The translations under genes were made by a program, and so were the position numbers. Positions 1-11,874 of a stretch of 64,000 bases of DNA are shown here, piece after piece. The stretch comes from Haematococcus lacustris (lineage: Eukaryota > Chlorophyta > Chlorophyceae > Chlamydomonadales > Haematococcaceae). Location: positions 1,891,156 through 1,955,155 of the forward strand of contig JASKMD010000026.1 of assembly GCA_030144725.1 (NCBI GenBank). Direction: 5' to 3'. A model generated the notes under the pieces. That model was not told the origin of the DNA, made no database searches, and saw only the letters and a list, made by a program, of their open reading frames with translations. Position 1 is the first letter of the stretch; every line of letters begins with the position of its first letter.

Positions 1-560
1 TCGAGCTGCCCTGCGCCAGGGCCTCGGCCTCGCCTTTTACCACCGCAAAAACCGACCCGTAACTCCATTATCTACTATTTAGTTCCATTTTCATACGTTA
101 CAATAGTTAATAGCCTGCTGTTTAAGAAACTTAGATCCCTATTACGCTCTTATAAACCACGGACCATTTAGAAAAGTGCTTAGCTGGTTCAAACTGGCTA
201 CCATCCCGCGTGCGTTGTTAGTCGCGTATGGTCACCTCGGCGCTGGTGCTTGAAAGCTCTCGACCTCAGCCAGCGGCCGTGTCGCTACGCTCCGTGGCTG
301 CTGGCTTTGGTCTCGAGCTTTCAAGCACCAGCGCCTCGGCCTTGCGTTTTTAGGGCACCTAAAACTGCCGGCTATTCCACTATCTACTACGTAATGGAGC
401 CGAGTACATTATGCGAAAGTAATGGACGAGTCCGAGACGATTAGAAACGACTAGAGACGCGGAGATGAGGACGAGTACATTAGATTGCGAGTTACCATGA
501 GGTCCACGGCCCGTCAATTATACAAAAATGAACCATGGCACAGCGACCATTAGATAAACC
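1..560. repeat. Repetitive insertion in intron 8 of copy A, with foldback
   Basis: This non-coding stretch lies inside intron 8 of copy A (twin: 9301-9860). It contains an inverted repeat: the arm at about 239-260 is the reverse complement of the arm at about 315-336, so the part between can fold back. Related words recur at 9270-9330 and on both sides of Gypsy-1 (14600-14619 and 20287-20305), so it is a dispersed family. Copy C lacks this block in its intron 8. No protein is recognisable. Confidence 0.6.
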
Positions 561-1725
561 ATGTCATTTCCATAGCAAACAGGGCATTGGTCCCAAAGCA
601 GGGCAGCATACCCAGTGCAGGACGGCCAGCCCCTACCCATACGCACCCAAGGTAATGTCCTCCTTGCTGATGGCAGAGCCATCAGACGCGGTGCCGGGTG
701 TGCGCCCTGCTGATCCATCCAACACGTTGATCAGGTTGTACTGCCGCACCTGCCAGGACACACGACAACAGGAGCTGACCCAGGGCAATGCTGGACCAGG
801 CTTTAGGTGGGTCAGGGTTCATACCAGCAGCCGGCTTCCCTTCATGTGTGTTAGCAGCGCCTCACGTCCAGTCTAGTGGTCTAGCCTCCTGCCACCTGAG
901 GTGGTGCTCTGATGCTGCCCACCTCCCTGGCCTGGCCTGGTCTGACTTGATCAGTTCTGGCCTTGTCAAGCCTCGCCTGGACTGGTCATCCCTTTAGCCT
1001 CCCACTGCCCCACTCCAAAGCTTATCAACAAGCAGCCAGGCAGAGTCAGCCAGACAGTCAGCCTGACAGTCATCCCAACAGCTGCTGTCCAGCCTGCAGC
1101 GCACCAGCAGGGCGTCCAGGCGCAGCTTCTCCTCCTCAAGGTGGTCAGTGGTGGCGGCCAGGGCCTTGTTGGAGGTCTGCAGCGAGACAGGTTGGCGCAG
1201 AGAGCATGCAGCATAGCTCAGGGCAGGCGGGCAGGGACGAGGCCAAGCTGGCCATGGAGGAAGGTCCTCCCGCCCACAACACTCTGTTTGCCTCACACTG
1301 TTTGCCTCACAAAACACTTTGTTTGCAAAAAAGGAATGCACATCTGCCTGCCCCTGTCTTCCCCTGCCTGCCTCTGCCTGCCCCTGCCTGCCTCTGCTTG
1401 CCTCTGCCTGCCCCTCCTACCTGGCCCTGCCTACACCCACCAGCACATCGGTCAGCAGCGCCGCCTGCTGCGCCCAGAACGCCACGATGATGGCGATGAG
1501 GATAGCCAGCACCACACTGCCCAGCACCACCAGCGCAATCATGCCGGCCTCCCAGGCAGGCGCCCAGCCCTCAGCGGGTGAGAGGTACACAGTCCAGTTG
1601 TTGTTTGACACCTAGCCATGGTGGCAACACAATGAGGCAGCGGGGCAAGCAGCAGCAGTGGAGGGAACAACAGCAACTACAGGAAAGGCAGCAGTGGAGG
1701 CAACAGCAGCAGCAAAGGCAGCATA

Positions 1726-2574
1726 CACAGTAAACTGCTGAATTTGATTATGAACCCCTGGCTCAATTTGTTGCCAGGGGCCTTCCCCTTAAAAGAATTC
1801 AGTTTGCCCTTCCGCTCTGTGGCCCGTTATGATTTCCTCACGGCTGCAAGCAATGCTGTCTTGGTGACCCCCAGGCCCTGCTGCTGGCCCCTCACCACCA
1901 AGTCCTGCAGCTGCTCTTCTTCCACGGCTGACAAAGCTGTTGTGCGCCCACGTTCTGCAATCACCCTACCCCGCTTAATGACTCTGTAGAGGGTGGCATA
2001 TGGAACGCCATGTTCCCGGGCCACGGCAGCCATGGATGGCAGTGGCCAGCCCCCAATGACCTTGAGGTAGGCATCAGCAGCTGCCAAAAGCCTTCTGGCC
2101 CACTCGCCTGCGCTGTCTACAGCCAAGCTGGACTGCTGAGAAGCACCAGTGGTCGGTTTGGCTATAGGGGCTGGTGGTGTGCGGAGGGACCTGGCAATAT
2201 GAGGCCTTGAAAATGGCATGAGAGCTTACAAAGAACAATCGTACCACAAGTCCGCGGCCAAGCGGCAGCAATAGACCGCAGTGCACCAACTGAGGTACAT
2301 CAAGTACCCACCAAAGTGTCTACAAGGGCCGCGCTTGCACAGGTAACCCCGTCGAGCCAGTGCATGCGGGACCTTAACAGCCGGTAGGGTTCAAACGGGC
2401 GTAACCGGCAGCAGCCAAATCTCAGCCGACAAAACGTGATGATCCGCTTCACACCGATCCACACCATCCTCACAACCTCCAACGACAGTGTATGAAAGGA
2501 AGCTACATATTAAAAAAAAATAAAACGGGTGAACGGCCAAAACAGGCCTGTTCCAATTTAAACACTTTACTGTG
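1726..2574 (-). mobile_element. 849-bp DNA transposon derivative in intron 5 (copy A)
   Basis: The segment is missing from the matching intron of copy C, where intron 5 is 283 bp instead of about 1.1 kb. Its ends are imperfect inverted repeats that begin CACAGTAAA at 1726 and end TTTACTGTG at 2574. No clean target duplication could be fixed. Inside, on the minus strand, is one reading frame for a helix-turn-helix protein (1827-2219) and no catalytic domain. An identical twin is at 11026-11874. Confidence 0.7.
1827..2219 (-). CDS. HTH (Psq/CENP-B-like) transposase N-terminal fragment
   Basis: This 130-residue reading frame has a helix-turn-helix whose core reads VAREHGVPYATLYRVIKRG, after a Pro/Ala-rich N-terminus. 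A segment of the type GRTTALSAVEEEQLQDL follows, as in the second DNA-binding half of pogo/CENP-B-like transposases. No DDE catalytic domain follows within the 849-bp element, so at most a DNA-binding protein could be made. It lies in an intron of the receptor gene on the same strand. Family assignment is from motif shape only. An identical copy is at 11127-11519. Confidence 0.45.
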   Translation of the reverse strand: MPFSRPHIARSLRTPPAPIAKPTTGASQQSSLAVDSAGEWARRLLAAADAYLKVIGGWPLPSMAAVAREHGVPYATLYRVIKRGRVIAERGRTTALSAVEEEQLQDLVVRGQQQGLGVTKTALLAAVRKS

Positions 2575-4130
2575 AACTCATAGCTTGCCCCAACGCTGCT
2601 GAGCCAGAGTCTAATTGCAATTGACCATGGTAGGTGTGGACACGGCATGTTGGGCGTCACCATGCATGAAAGCTGCATGCCCCATGCCGCCATGCATGCA
2701 TGCAACCCTGCATGCCTCCCTGCCTGGACACTGCTCACCTGCAGAGGCACTTTGACAGGGTGCTTGGGCGGCGTCTTGCTGGCACAGAACACATACTCTG
2801 GCCCTGAGCCCGCTGGCTTGACCTCGGTGCTGGTCCAGGGCCGGGTCATAGACCACAAGTAGCGCTTCTGCTTCAGCAGGTCCAGCCGTGGGTCAGTGCC
2901 ATTGCGCAGCTCATCCAGCAGCAATATGATGGTGACAAAGCCCCAGAACTTCTCCCGGGTCACTGGGTTGTAGCACATGGTCTGAGGCTCACAGTTCGTG
3001 GGCACTGCAGCCACCAGGCAGGCAGAAGGTACGGGAGGCCATGAGCTGGCAGTGCAGCCAAGCGCTAGGAGGCACTGGCACCGGCTGATGTGCTAGATGT
3101 GCAGGAAGGACATGTGTGAGAGGGTGGGCTGAGTCTGCCTGGTGCTGCATCCTGATGTGTTTGGTTTGGCACACTCAAGCTGCGAGCTGCTGCCTGAGTC
3201 TTATGTGCTCATGTTTAAGCTGCTGCAGCAGCCCTCATTGCCACTGCTGCTACTGCTGCTGCAGCTGCCAGCCCTGAGCTCAGTAGATACAGTGCAGAGA
3301 CGGAAGGGGCCTGCGGTCAGGAGATAGCACCCGACCAAGCCACGCACTGGATTTGTTGGTGCCAAAGGTCTCGTTCAGTGTGCTGTTTTGGATGAAAATG
3401 GGTAGGCGGACTACTGCCCCATAGGAAGAGCGCAGTAGTTGAAAAGGCCCACTCAGCAGGAGCTTCCTGCTGGCCACTGTGTCCAAGCCGCCGCCTCTTA
3501 GAGCAGGCTGCGGACACCATTCACATGCTCCATGTCAGATGCCTTGCATGCATCCAGCTAAGCAAACATGGGCACCAGTGCATGGCATGCAAGTTGCTAC
3601 ATGCAGCATGTGTATATTGAGCATGGTCTCACCGCTGCAAAGATGTCCAGTCCGATGGGGGACACTGCCTGCTGGGGGGTGGGAGGCCAGACTGCTGCAA
3701 TTACACCCAGTGGAGACACTTGGATTTCCTGGACTGTGTTGTTGGGCAACTGCAGTCAACGGGGCATTGCACAGCTGCGGCATACAGCATTCCAAGTGTA
3801 TTCCAAAGAGGACAACAAGCTGCATGCGCCGCATCTTTACCGTGGCGACAACATCATTTGCGATGGTCCGAAACTCAAGGGCGAAGGAGGGGAAGTAGGG
3901 GTTTTGTTTGATGAAGATTGAGAGGGTCACCAGGGGGGTGAAGAACTGCTCAAAGGAGAGCTGGAAGCTGGCAGCCCAGTCAAGCCCAGCGCCGTACACC
4001 ACAGACCGCTTGTCTGCTGCCTCCTTCCTTGCACCAGCAACCACCCCATACACACCAAGGGCCATACAGACCACAGACACCAGCAGCGGCGGTAGCAGCA
4101 GCAGCAGCGGGTTCTTGCGCACATTCTTGG

Positions 4131-4156
4131 TTTTTTTTTTTTTTTTTTTTTTTTTT
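4131..4156 (-). other. LINE poly(A) tail
   Basis: An unbroken T run on the plus strand is the poly(A) 3' end of the minus-strand LINE. It joins the sequence 9 bases inside exon 2 of receptor copy A. It also marks exactly where identity between the two 9.3 kb units ends. Confidence 0.9.
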
Positions 4157-4764
4157 GAGAGCGAGAATTACAGGCAAACTAGAAAACGAACCAAAGAGGA
4201 GGAAAACGAGGATGATCAAAGCAAAGAAGGCAGCGCCGTCTGAAGAGAAAAAAAGGGAAAGCCAAACAAGACTGAAGCAACCCAAACAAAGACCACGTCC
4301 AAAACGTTTAACACCCTCTCTCTCTGGAAAAAGACGCCCTGCACTCGCCCTACACACTCCCACACCCCCTCCCAACACCACCCCCACTCCCAACACAGCT
4401 CCGCCCCCCCATGTCAAGAACCCTAACCTCAGCCCTCCAGCGACTAGACCCTACAAACACCCTACGCCCCCTCCACAACCCCTCTGAACACTACCCCCAC
4501 GCCCGACCCAGCCCCAACCCCCAAGTTACTACCCCTAACCTCAACCTCCACACGAAGAGACCCAGAACGCTCACAAGGCCCTTGAAACCCCTGGTACCAC
4601 CCCCAAACCAAAAGAAGCCCCCCCCCTCCTATCCCCCCCTACTCAACCCACCCCAACCGACCCTGCCGCTCCTCAGACCACAGACCCCGAACGGCAGAGC
4701 CACGACCAACGGGCACACCCTCCTCCTAAAACCCCCCTGGAGACAGGCCGGAGGCGAACCGCGT

Positions 4765-7700
4765 TCACGGCGGGCTAGCGTCCAAAGGCGGGGGAAGGGG
4801 AGCGGGGATGGGCCACTCTAGGGAGAGGCGCACGAACAACTCCGGGGCGAGGGGCGGACGCCGCTGCTGGCGAGAGAACCACCCCCCTGAGGCGGCTGGC
4901 CACAGCTGGTCGAAAGACCCCTCTGCAAGCTGCGGGTCCCTCCCTTTGAACCAGGTGGAAGGGACCGTGCCCCCTAGGCCCACGCGAATGTCCCTCCCCA
5001 CCCGGAACCAGTCTCTCTTGACGGCGGCGGACAGGGTGAGGATAACCTCTTGCGCCACTCTCCTAGCTATCGCCTCCGGCTGCAGGGCTGAGGCGGGGCC
5101 GATCGTGCGAAGGCGCCACACTGTCCCAAGGTAGGCCACACGAAGGCGGCGCCACAACAGAGGATCGGGGGGGGTGAAGGAGGGTGCCTCGCCGCGGGTA
5201 GGGCGCCCGGTAAGGAGCAGGAGGGCATCACCGGAGGGGGGACGGGTGCCTGTAAGGCTGCCATACACGTCCAGCACCCATTCCCACGCGGGGGCCACGC
5301 AGGGGCAGGTGAGGAAGGCATGAGAGAGGGTCTCCAGCGGCCCTGCCTGACAGAGCCGGCAAGCAAAGGAGCTGGGCCCCGCAGCCTCGCCAAGGACGTG
5401 GCCCCACATGGCCCCCACCATGAGGCTGCCGTGGAGGATCCGCCAAGCGACAACGACGTGCTCCCGGCGGAGAGTAGGGTCCAACAGCTCCTGCCACACC
5501 TCCAGGCAAGGCTGGCCGGACTGGTCTTGCCGACCAGGCGTGAGCGGGTCTCCCTCAACGTCTCGGTTGCGGGTGCGCCTGCCAGCCTGCCTCGGCTGGC
5601 GTTGAGCCTCAAGCTGGCGCTGAGCCTGCACCGCTGCCCTGTCGACTGGGGTGGGACGTTGTCGAGGGCTAGCCCTCCAGGCCTGCCAGCGAGGGGGGGG
5701 GGAGCCAAGCCTCTCCTGGACGTGCCAACTACCCACATCCCTACCCTCTAGCTCCCTGTCCCTCTGAGCCTGCCTCTCAGCCGCGTGGGCAGCAGACTCC
5801 TGCCACCGCTGCTCTAGGACCCTAAGGCCATCCCCACCCACACCTCTCTCTGACGCAGCCCCCGCTTCCTGTAAGGGCCGTGGGCCCCAAAGCAGCGGCC
5901 AGAGGCCTCCACGGGGGGGGTAGCGAGGGTCAGAGCTAGCCTGTTTGAGCTGGAGGAGGCGAGCTCGTGCGCGCTTGACGGAGAACTGCAGGATGGACGT
6001 GGTGCCCAAGCCCCAAACCTGAGGGTCTAGTAGCACTTGGTCCCAGGGCCCGAGCAACCACTCCTCCTTCGGCCACCTACTGTGAGGTGTCCCCTCCACC
6101 TCCCTCCACCCCCCCTCCTCCCCCACCACGCCCCTCCCCCGCTCCTGTCCTCGCCCATTGCCCCGCACCCTACCACGACCCTGCTCTTGGCCCTGAGGAG
6201 CTAAAGGATCAGCTCCCGCTTGCGCGAAAGGGAGAGGGCGCAGATGCCTGGCCCGCTCTGCCACGGTCAGCCGGTAGCTGGGCTTGTCGAGCAGAACCAC
6301 CGCTGCAGGCACCCAGCAAGCCCCAGGCTCGGGCTGAACGGCACCCAGCGGGCCCTCACCCTCTACAAAGGGTTCGAGCCTGCCCGAGGGGGCCACCCAG
6401 TGGGTGGGCTGCTGGGAAGGGGAGCGCCTCACAAGGAAGCCTCTGCTCGCTCTCACGCATTCCCACTCCGATGGGGGAGGCTGATGGGTGTCCACCACCC
6501 GTTGCCAGGCCTCTGGTAGGGTGGCCCTCACATAGTCCGCCTCCCACCTCACGGCGGCTTGGTGGGCTGCCGAGCTGAACGCAGAGCTGTGCCGGTGGAG
6601 GGCTTCCCACACATGCCGAATGTGGGTCCACCGTTTGGCCTCCGCTGCCAGGGGGTCCCTACCCAGCACCGCCCCTGGCTGAAGACGGACTTGCGCGTTA
6701 AACCACAAGGGCTCTGCCATCACCGAGTGAAACTGTTGCGCAGCTGGATCTACTATGCGGTGCGGGAAGAGCTCCGCCATGGCCGCAATGTGGGCCTGAA
6801 GACGAGGGCTGGTGGACCGCGAGGGGGAAGCTGAGGGCTTGGTGATAACCCAGGTGCTGAGGCTATGAACCGGGTCGGCTAGCAGGCTGTGCACCAAGGG
6901 CTGCCAGGGCCGCACCCGGGGAGACCACAACTGGGCTAACATCTTGGCCAGCATGGCGGTGCTCGTGACTGCAAGGTCTGGGTAGCCTAGCCCTCCCTCC
7001 CTCCGGGGCATGCCGCAGATGTCCTCCCGCGGGTACAGGCGACTCATGTTGGGGCTGCGCTCTTGGGGAAGGTCAGACATAGCTACGAAGCGCTTGACAG
7101 CCTTGGCCATAGCCTTCCCATGAGCAGCTGAGGGCTTGATGAAGGCCATTTGGTAGATAGGCTTGGAGGCTAAGCACTGCTGGGCCACTTGTACCCGGCC
7201 CAACAGGTTGAGGCCTTGGGGAGTCCAAGAGAGGGACGCTGCCGTCATGGCTGCTGCAGAGCCCCCGAACGCTGCCTCACTGGAGACTCCGTCACAGACA
7301 GCCCCAAGCGGCACGCCCAAATGCCGCACCGGCACCCCTTCCCGCGTGGCTGGGATGCCGGTGCTGGGCCCTTGGCTCTCACTCAGAGGCTTAGGCTCCT
7401 CCCCTCCTCGAGGCTCCCCCCTCCCTACCCCCAGCTCAAGCCTCCCATCCGCCTCCCCAGGCCCCCGCTCGTGAGCTCCCGCCCCCCCCCCCCTCCCAAC
7501 CCTGCTGTCCTTGCTGCAACTCCTGCTGGGCGCACGGTAGGGCTTGACTTTTGCCCATGCTCAGGGCAGGGCCCCCAGCGGCGCGAAACACCTCCAGAGC
7601 CTCCACCACCACCGCCCCGTCCTTGATCCTGTCTAGCACTGTAATGGTGATGTCGTCGGCGTACTCCTTAGAGGGCAGGGTGGGTAGTAGGGTGGCCATG

Positions 7701-8335
7701 TGCGAGGCCAGGGGGCTGAAAGGGATGGAGGGAGTGTTGAGCCGGCCTGCCAGCTGCAGCGAGCTTAGGTAGCTGACGAGCGGTTGGAGCACGATGCACC
7801 AATACAAAGGCGAGGCCCCACTGCCTTGCAGTAGCCCTGACTCCAGGGGGAAGCTGTTAGTGAGGTGGCCGTTCACCAAAACTTGGCTGGTAGCCCCCCG
7901 GTGCAGGATCTGCGCCCACCGCACGTGGCCATCCTGACGGAAACCCATGGCCTCCATCGTAGCTTGTAGCAGGTCCCAGGAGACGTTGTCATAGGCCCCC
8001 GCTAGGTCCAAAAGGAGAAGCCAGGCTGGGCTGCCCCGCTGTTTGAGGTACTCCAGCAGGCTGAGGTGAAACTGCACATTGTCGCCGATGTCCCGCCCTA
8101 GGATGAAGGCTGATTGGGAAGGGGACACTAGGAGGTCAAGAGGCCGCTGCAACCGGTCCTCCAGCGCCCGGGCCACCAACCGCACATCGCAATTGAGCAA
8201 GGTAATGGGCCGATAGCCAGTCACTTGGTCCCTTGGCTTGCCGGCTTTGGGAACTAGGGTGACCAGGCCAGTGAGGAACTCTGCTAGGGGGGCTGGGCTG
8301 GACGTGTCCGCCAAGGCCTCACGGAGCATGGCCAT
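4765..8335 (-). pseudogene. LINE ORF2 fragment (reverse transcriptase and C-terminal zinc motif)
   Basis: Two open stretches, 8335-7436 (299 residues) and 7335-4765 (856 residues), are one broken ORF2. The first holds the RT palm: a GYRPITLLNCD-type motif, DLAGAYDNVSW, a LLQGSGASPLYW-type motif and the active site EYADD. The second begins with a VRHLGVPLG-type motif, typical just after the palm in L1-like elements. It ends with a C-x2-C-x9-H-x4-C zinc motif (CRLC...H...C). The frame changes near a long C run (about 7483-7493), so it is either a slipped homopolymer or a real frameshift. The N-terminal endonuclease is absent. The copy is therefore dead as an autonomous element. Confidence 0.85.
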
Positions 8336-9239
8336 AAGCGGGGGGCGGAGCAGGGGTCATTTGAGTCAAAGCGTCCGAAGTGCCGACCATTACGGGCATA
8401 TAACGAACTGTAATTTTCTTGTGATGGAAAGAGTTGTTATGTATGCTGGAGGCGCTGAGTCTGTAGCAATGCTATGCTTGGCAAATACCATGTAATGAAG
8501 ACGATGAGGTGGGGAAGGTTTTCCACTGACCATCTTTTCCCGCTTCTCTGCGCCACTCATGTTGGCGGGCATGACCATGGTCTTGACGGCCACCACAGTG
8601 CCCCGCCACAGCCCCTTGTACACTTTGCCAAACTGCAGCCAACAGCAGCAGGGCAGGCCAGCTGCACACCTTGCCCAAGTGCGGGCACCAGCAGACGGGC
8701 ACAGCCACCGCATGCCATACTGTTGAACCCGCGGGTGGTTGGGTGGGTGGGTGAGTACCAGTGATTCTTTTTTTGCGTAATACGTAACGATCGGAACCAA
8801 AAGCTTGTTTTCTAGGCCTGAATTTCGTTACCAAACGGACCCTTGCGTCGGCTGGCCTCGGCTGCTTCGTAACCGAAAATTGTCTTTTTTTGTAAATAAT
8901 TATAGAAAATGCCTTTTTGGCATAAGAAAATGCTGCGATGCTTGTTTTTTGTTACCAGTCGGGACCAACTGCGTAACCAGCCATGTGGTGGTTCAGGACC
9001 CTTCGTGACCAGCATCAGCTTGGCTATTTTGAAAAACGAATCACTGGTGGGTACGCACCGTGCCTTCGCCCAACAAGTCATTTGTCTGGATGCTGTCAAT
9101 GTCTGCAGCGCTGCTGTTGGACTCCACAGCCAGCCTCCGCCGCATGCCTTCAATGCGCTCTGCACCACACAGGTAGCCACAGGCCGTGATCACACTACCT
9201 GACACTGGAGACTCAGCCACAGGAGTGAGCATGAGATGA

Positions 9240-9880
9240 GATGATCTAGACACTGCCACACATAAAAAGTCGCTACGCTCCATGGCCGCTGGCTTCGGTC
9301 TCGAGCTGCCCTGCGCCAGGGCCTCGGCCTCGCCTTTTACCACCGCAAAAACCGACCCGTAACTCCATTATCTACTATTTAGTTCCATTTTCATACGTTA
9401 CAATAGTTAATAGCCTGCTGTTTAAGAAACTTAGATCCCTATTACGCTCTTATAAACCACGGACCATTTAGAAAAGTGCTTAGCTGGTTCAAACTGGCTA
9501 CCATCCCGCGTGCGTTGTTAGTCGCGTATGGTCACCTCGGCGCTGGTGCTTGAAAGCTCTCGACCTCAGCCAGCGGCCGTGTCGCTACGCTCCGTGGCTG
9601 CTGGCTTTGGTCTCGAGCTTTCAAGCACCAGCGCCTCGGCCTTGCGTTTTTAGGGCACCTAAAACTGCCGGCTATTCCACTATCTACTACGTAATGGAGC
9701 CGAGTACATTATGCGAAAGTAATGGACGAGTCCGAGACGATTAGAAACGACTAGAGACGCGGAGATGAGGACGAGTACATTAGATTGCGAGTTACCATGA
9801 GGTCCACGGCCCGTCAATTATACAAAAATGAACCATGGCACAGCGACCATTAGATAAACCATGTCATTTCCATAGCAAAC
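9240..9880. repeat. Repetitive insertion in intron 8 of copy B, with foldback
   Basis: Comparison with intron 8 of copy C shows extra DNA here. Most of it (9301 on) is the twin of the block at 1-580. It holds the same inverted repeat (arms about 9539-9560 and 9615-9636) and a second degenerate copy of the flanking motif at 9270-9330. It is AT-richer than the surroundings and has no recognisable protein. Boundaries are approximate. Confidence 0.55.
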
Positions 9881-11025
9881 AGGGCATTGGTCCCAAAGCA
9901 GGGCAGCATACCCAGTGCAGGACGGCCAGCCCCTACCCATACGCACCCAAGGTAATGTCCTCCTTGCTGATGGCAGAGCCATCAGACGCGGTGCCGGGTG
10001 TGCGCCCTGCTGATCCATCCAACACGTTGATCAGGTTGTACTGCCGCACCTGCCAGGACACACGACAACAGGAGCTGACCCAGGGCAATGCTGGACCAGG
10101 CTTTAGGTGGGTCAGGGTTCATACCAGCAGCCGGCTTCCCTTCATGTGTGTTAGCAGCGCCTCACGTCCAGTCTAGTGGTCTAGCCTCCTGCCACCTGAG
10201 GTGGTGCTCTGATGCTGCCCACCTCCCTGGCCTGGCCTGGTCTGACTTGATCAGTTCTGGCCTTGTCAAGCCTCGCCTGGACTGGTCATCCCTTTAGCCT
10301 CCCACTGCCCCACTCCAAAGCTTATCAACAAGCAGCCAGGCAGAGTCAGCCAGACAGTCAGCCTGACAGTCATCCCAACAGCTGCTGTCCAGCCTGCAGC
10401 GCACCAGCAGGGCGTCCAGGCGCAGCTTCTCCTCCTCAAGGTGGTCAGTGGTGGCGGCCAGGGCCTTGTTGGAGGTCTGCAGCGAGACAGGTTGGCGCAG
10501 AGAGCATGCAGCATAGCTCAGGGCAGGCGGGCAGGGACGAGGCCAAGCTGGCCATGGAGGAAGGTCCTCCCGCCCACAACACTCTGTTTGCCTCACACTG
10601 TTTGCCTCACAAAACACTTTGTTTGCAAAAAAGGAATGCACATCTGCCTGCCCCTGTCTTCCCCTGCCTGCCTCTGCCTGCCCCTGCCTGCCTCTGCTTG
10701 CCTCTGCCTGCCCCTCCTACCTGGCCCTGCCTACACCCACCAGCACATCGGTCAGCAGCGCCGCCTGCTGCGCCCAGAACGCCACGATGATGGCGATGAG
10801 GATAGCCAGCACCACACTGCCCAGCACCACCAGCGCAATCATGCCGGCCTCCCAGGCAGGCGCCCAGCCCTCAGCGGGTGAGAGGTACACAGTCCAGTTG
10901 TTGTTTGACACCTAGCCATGGTGGCAACACAATGAGGCAGCGGGGCAAGCAGCAGCAGTGGAGGGAACAACAGCAACTACAGGAAAGGCAGCAGTGGAGG
11001 CAACAGCAGCAGCAAAGGCAGCATA

Positions 11026-11874
11026 CACAGTAAACTGCTGAATTTGATTATGAACCCCTGGCTCAATTTGTTGCCAGGGGCCTTCCCCTTAAAAGAATTC
11101 AGTTTGCCCTTCCGCTCTGTGGCCCGTTATGATTTCCTCACGGCTGCAAGCAATGCTGTCTTGGTGACCCCCAGGCCCTGCTGCTGGCCCCTCACCACCA
11201 AGTCCTGCAGCTGCTCTTCTTCCACGGCTGACAAAGCTGTTGTGCGCCCACGTTCTGCAATCACCCTACCCCGCTTAATGACTCTGTAGAGGGTGGCATA
11301 TGGAACGCCATGTTCCCGGGCCACGGCAGCCATGGATGGCAGTGGCCAGCCCCCAATGACCTTGAGGTAGGCATCAGCAGCTGCCAAAAGCCTTCTGGCC
11401 CACTCGCCTGCGCTGTCTACAGCCAAGCTGGACTGCTGAGAAGCACCAGTGGTCGGTTTGGCTATAGGGGCTGGTGGTGTGCGGAGGGACCTGGCAATAT
11501 GAGGCCTTGAAAATGGCATGAGAGCTTACAAAGAACAATCGTACCACAAGTCCGCGGCCAAGCGGCAGCAATAGACCGCAGTGCACCAACTGAGGTACAT
11601 CAAGTACCCACCAAAGTGTCTACAAGGGCCGCGCTTGCACAGGTAACCCCGTCGAGCCAGTGCATGCGGGACCTTAACAGCCGGTAGGGTTCAAACGGGC
11701 GTAACCGGCAGCAGCCAAATCTCAGCCGACAAAACGTGATGATCCGCTTCACACCGATCCACACCATCCTCACAACCTCCAACGACAGTGTATGAAAGGA
11801 AGCTACATATTAAAAAAAAATAAAACGGGTGAACGGCCAAAACAGGCCTGTTCCAATTTAAACACTTTACTGTG
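11026..11874 (-). mobile_element. 849-bp DNA transposon derivative in intron 5 (copy B)
   Basis: This is the twin of 1726-2574. It has inverted ends CACAGTAAA (11026) and TTTACTGTG (11874) and an internal helix-turn-helix frame at 11127-11519. It is absent at the orthologous position in copy C (22576-22858), so it entered after the B/C split and before the 9.3 kb tandem duplication. Confidence 0.7.
11127..11519 (-). CDS. HTH (Psq/CENP-B-like) transposase N-terminal fragment, second copy
   Basis: The product is identical to that of 1827-2219: 130 residues, a helix-turn-helix with core VAREHGVPYATLYRVIKRG, and no catalytic domain. It lies within intron 5 of copy B on the sense strand. Confidence 0.45.
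   Translation of the reverse strand: MPFSRPHIARSLRTPPAPIAKPTTGASQQSSLAVDSAGEWARRLLAAADAYLKVIGGWPLPSMAAVAREHGVPYATLYRVIKRGRVIAERGRTTALSAVEEEQLQDLVVRGQQQGLGVTKTALLAAVRKS

Larger units (their letters stand above)
1..4128. repeat. Tandem repeat, partial left unit (same as 9301-13428)
   Basis: Every line I compared in 1-4128 matches the sequence 9,300 bp downstream (9301-13428), introns and an inserted transposon included. The match stops at the LINE poly(A): after position 4128 this copy enters a T run, while the other copy continues into the start of exon 2 and intron 1. The left end is cut by the window, so the unit may continue. Such identity over non-coding DNA means a very recent duplication or an assembly artefact. 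Confidence 0.97.
647..4128 (-). pseudogene. CHASE receptor kinase copy A, fragment (exons 2-8)
   Basis: This is a minus-strand fragment of the CHASE-kinase gene described at 20791. The exons, placed by homology to copies B and C, are: exon 2 truncated 4128-3841, exon 3 3749-3633, exon 4 3507-3348, exon 5 3004-2739, exon 6 1611-1441, exon 7 1176-1105, exon 8 749-647. Visible parts are the first membrane segment and start of CHASE (exon 2), the rest of CHASE (exons 3-5), the second membrane helix (exon 6) and the coiled linker (exons 7-8). Exon 1 is absent and the first 9 bases of exon 2 are replaced by a LINE poly(A) tail, so it has no start codon or promoter of its own. Exons after 8 would lie left of the window. 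It cannot make the normal protein unless a promoter in the LINE is used. Confidence 0.85.
4130..8400 (-). mobile_element. 5'-truncated L1-type LINE retrotransposon
   Basis: The LINE reads on the minus strand: the reverse-transcriptase frame starts near 8335, the reading continues to 4765, then an untranslated A/C-rich 3' part (4764-4157) ends in a poly(A) tail, seen as a T run on the plus strand (about 4131-4156). There is no endonuclease domain and the RT begins near its first motifs, so the copy is 5'-truncated. Its 3' end abuts exon 2 of copy A and its 5' end lies in intron 10 of copy B, at an approximate boundary between 8336 and 8420. I see no target-site duplication, so this is not a simple insertion. 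Confidence 0.85.

Noticed and set aside
963..1581. Plus-strand frames of up to 175 residues at the left end
   Set aside because: They are antisense to receptor exons 6-7 and cross a CTGCC-rich patch; the minus strand carries the homologous exons.
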